Below are positions 24,701-26,274 of a stretch of DNA of 26,274 nt, one piece after another. The DNA comes from CAYLYU01 sp964501925 (GTDB taxonomy: Bacteria; Pseudomonadota; Zetaproteobacteria; Mariprofundales; Mariprofundaceae). Location of the stretch: assembly GCA_964501925.1 (NCBI GenBank), contig CAZCTM010000026.1:1-26274 (forward strand). The letters are read 5' to 3'. Both the position numbers and the translations under genes were made by a program. The notes under the pieces are model-generated. The model did no database searches. It was not told the origin of the DNA and saw only the letters and a program-made list of their open reading frames with translations. Every line of letters begins with the position of its first letter. The stretch's first letter is position 1.

Positions 24701-25174
24701 TTACGGATGCTGATAGGTGCCAATCAGCTGCGCCTGTTCAAGAATGTGGCCCTGCATGGCCCTTTCCAGTTCCGCCTTGGTTGGCCTGTTCATGTCCGGC
24801 AGCTCCACATCCAGGGCGTACAACTTGTGAAAGTAGCGATGGCGTCCGATGGGGGGGCAAGGGCCACCATAACCCGTGCGTTTCCAGTCATTGACGCCCT
24901 CCCTTGTTCCTGGAGGCAGCTCGTCGGTCGAAACATTTTCTTTCAGGCCCGTGGACGTGGGGGGAAGATTGTACAGAACCCAGTGGACCCAGGTCATTTT
25001 CGGAGCCTTGGGATCCGGCGCATCCGGGTCATCCACGATCAAGGCCAGGCTCCTCGTTCCAGAAGGGACACCTGACCAGGAAAGTGGCGGAGAGATATCC
25101 TTGCCATCACAGGTATAGACGGCCGGAATCTCACCGTTCGGTTCAAAGGCCGCGGACGTCAATTGCATACTCAT
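24701..25174 (-). CDS. YbhB/YbcL-family (PEBP, Raf-kinase-inhibitor-like) protein
   Basis: A 157-aa phosphatidylethanolamine-binding-protein fold, matching cytosolic E. coli YbhB (158 aa) in length. Family landmarks are YTCDGKDISPPLSWSGVP, LIVDDPDAPDP, WVHWVLYNLP and YGGPCPPIGRHRYFHKLYALD, which line the anion pocket. The natural ligand is not established. ATG 25174 has a perfect AGGAGGTGA 4 nt upstream. The frame stays open to ATG 25342, and that extension encodes a convincing secretion signal (basic HERRSCGLSLR, hydrophobic IVLVTAFFGMAGL, then SQA|A). The protein could therefore be periplasmic (213-aa precursor), cytosolic, or made in both forms. It is likely first of an operon with the eIF2B-like gene. 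Confidence 0.88.
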   Translation of the reverse strand: MSMQLTSAAFEPNGEIPAVYTCDGKDISPPLSWSGVPSGTRSLALIVDDPDAPDPKAPKMTWVHWVLYNLPPTSTGLKENVSTDELPPGTREGVNDWKRTGYGGPCPPIGRHRYFHKLYALDVELPDMNRPTKAELERAMQGHILEQAQLIGTYQHP

Positions 25175-25178
25175 GTGT

Positions 25179-25187
25179 TCACCTCCT
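25179..25187 (-). promoter_or_regulatory. perfect internal Shine-Dalgarno in the PEBP gene
   Basis: The minus strand reads AGGAGGTGA, a full match to the 16S anti-Shine-Dalgarno, 4 nt before ATG 25174. It lies inside the open frame of the longer, signal-peptide-bearing reading, so it either marks the true start or an internal one. Confidence 0.75.
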
Positions 25188-25416
25188 GAAACCGTTTTTC
25201 CGGCAGCCTGAGACAGGCCGGCCATGCCGAAAAAGGCGGTTACGAGCACGATTCTGAGGGAAAGACCGCATGACCGCCTTTCATGAAAGGGGTTCCATTC
25301 CAATGCATGCCGGCCTGTGCTGTTTTCATGATCCTTGCCCATGTGCTAAATCTTGTGTTTATCCCGGCCGCTTGCAAGCCTGCGCGGACATCATCAAAAG
25401 AAACGGGGAGCATGTC

Positions 25417-26088
25417 ATGAACGTGGTAATAACCGGGGCAAATCGCGGGCTTGGTCTGGGCTTTGCAAGACACTATCTGGCAAGAGACTGGGAAGTATGG
25501 GCCTGTTACCGGCGCACGCCGGATGGCCTGCAGGATCTCGGAAGTGATCATCTGCACCCCGTCCGGTGGGATATCACCCAAAATGGACCCTCGGAAGGTG
25601 AGTCCCTTCCGGAGAAGATCGATCTGCTGATCAACAACGCCGGAATCTATGGACCCGGCAAGGATGGCCAATCCCTTGAAAAGGTAACCCCGGAAGACAT
25701 GCTTGAGGTCTTCAACGTGGATTGCGTTGGACCCCTCAGGGTGGTAAAGCGGCTCAGGGATCAAGTGATTCAGGCTAGGGGTGTTATCGCCAATATCGGT
25801 TCGAAGATGGGGTCTGTTGCCGATAATACCAGTGGAGGAACCTATGCCTACCGGGCTGCCAAGGCCGCCCTGACGATTGTTTCCAGATCCATGGCTATCG
25901 ACCTCGAACCCCTTGGCGTGCAGGTGATCACTCTGCACCCGGGCTGGGTCCGAACGGATATGACCAATCATTCAGGCCTGATCGACGTTGCCACCTCCGT
26001 GGCTGGCATGGCCAGGGTAATTGCGAACGCGAACACCTATGAGCCCGGAAGCTTTATCGCCTTCGATGGGGCCATTGTGCCTTATTAG
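25417..26088 (+). CDS. short-chain dehydrogenase/reductase
   Basis: A classical SDR of 223 aa using NAD(P)H. The cofactor motif TGANRGLG is at residues 6-13, followed by the NNAG motif, the active-site serine in IGSKMGS, and catalytic YAYRAAK (Tyr-x3-Lys), ending HPGWVRTDM. It resembles the compact C-factor (CsgA-like) subgroup; the substrate is unknown. I start at ATG 25417, with GGGGAG 8 nt upstream and the nucleotide-binding strand immediately following; the longer open frame back to 25270 has no SDR character. It diverges from the PEBP gene. A 9-bp inverted repeat lies 12 bp past the stop. Confidence 0.93.
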   Translation: MNVVITGANRGLGLGFARHYLARDWEVWACYRRTPDGLQDLGSDHLHPVRWDITQNGPSEGESLPEKIDLLINNAGIYGPGKDGQSLEKVTPEDMLEVFNVDCVGPLRVVKRLRDQVIQARGVIANIGSKMGSVADNTSGGTYAYRAAKAALTIVSRSMAIDLEPLGVQVITLHPGWVRTDMTNHSGLIDVATSVAGMARVIANANTYEPGSFIAFDGAIVPY

Positions 26089-26100
26089 GGTGGAAAGCAT

Positions 26101-26128
26101 GATATGCACATCGATGCGGGTGCATATC
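26101..26128. repeat. perfect 9-bp inverted repeat after the SDR gene
   Basis: GATATGCAC (26101-26109) and GTGCATATC (26120-26128) are perfect inverted copies with a 10-nt loop. No T-tract follows on either strand, so it is not a typical intrinsic terminator. It may be a 3' mRNA-stabilising hairpin or an operator for something to the right. Confidence 0.6.
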
Positions 26129-26219
26129 GCCAAGACCGGGGGAGATTGTAAAGCCATTCAACAAGCTGGCGTAAGAGGCCGGAACATCGCTGCGGCCCTT
26201 CATCCCACATGTTAAGGAT

Positions 26220-26274
26220 TGTCAACCCAAAGTAGAAATTTCCGGTTTTGTGCCAGATAGAAATTTCCTCTTTT
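26220..26274. mobile_element. putative terminus of an insertion sequence (IS21-like repeats)
   Basis: From TGTCAACCC at 26220 the sequence changes character. TAGAAATTTCC occurs at 26233-26243 and again at 26258-26268 with a 25-bp period, each followed by a short TTTT tract. Tandem short repeats just inside a TGT... end are a feature of IS21-family elements, whose transposase binds them. No transposase is visible because the window ends here, so the family call is tentative. Confidence 0.4.

Noticed and set aside
25270..25416. N-terminal extension of the SDR
   Set aside because: The extra 49 residues are Cys/Pro-rich and unlike any SDR; ATG 25417 has a ribosome site and starts directly before the TGANRGLG strand.
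1..26274. CRISPR array, prophage or toxin-antitoxin system
   Set aside because: No regularly spaced repeats, phage structural genes or recognisable toxin/antitoxin pairs were seen on either strand.

Overview
The window is a stretch of chromosome from a gammaproteobacterium of middling to slightly high GC. No species can be named from the sequence. The evidence is the tRNA-Thr/Tyr/Gly cluster, the rpsU-dnaG-rpoD macromolecular-synthesis block, and the order zapB-like/zapA/6S RNA/5-formyl-THF cyclo-ligase, which is typical of Gammaproteobacteria. MiaE and a DUF748-like AsmA protein fit the same group. Most of the window is core housekeeping. The last ~5 kb is more accessory and ends in what looks like the tip of an insertion sequence.

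Layout. 1-475: tRNA-Gly (cut by the edge), tRNA-Tyr and tRNA-Thr, all on the minus strand. A 231-bp spacer between Thr and Tyr holds a promoter-like element and four consecutive hairpins. 552-7088: a minus-strand run of acs, a large AsmA/DUF748-type envelope protein and gltX, leading into the tRNAs. 7210-8367: cutA and ccdA on the plus strand. 8416-10561: a plus-strand division and one-carbon cluster of a ZapB-like coiled coil, zapA, a probable 6S RNA, 5-formyl-THF cyclo-ligase and a YmdB-type phosphodiesterase. 10578-15008: rpsU, terminator, yqeY, dnaG and rpoD on the minus strand. 15075-18768: murJ and a PAS-GAF-PAS-HD-GYP c-di-GMP phosphodiesterase. 18832-20701: a TonB-like protein overlapping mutY on the minus strand. 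20849-21582: a 93-aa conserved protein coupled to dtd. 21594-26088: miaE, a GT2 glycosyltransferase, a 70-aa protein, an eIF2B-like sugar-phosphate-isomerase-fold protein, a YbhB/PEBP protein and an SDR oxidoreductase. 26220-26274: a repeated motif resembling an IS terminus.

Themes. Translation and replication initiation (rpsU/dnaG/rpoD, gltX, tRNAs, dtd, miaE) sit beside cell division and envelope genes (zapA, murJ, TonB-like, AsmA-like). Several genes appear to start at TTG; for rpsU and the TonB-like gene a strong Shine-Dalgarno supports this. No gap exceeds about 300 bp. I did not find a clear defence system, CRISPR array, prophage or secondary-metabolite cluster. The best leads for something undescribed are the structured RNA leader between the tRNAs, the eIF2B-like protein lacking the catalytic cysteine of its isomerase relatives, the two possible starts of the PEBP gene, and the GT2/70-aa/eIF2B/PEBP/SDR accessory block.
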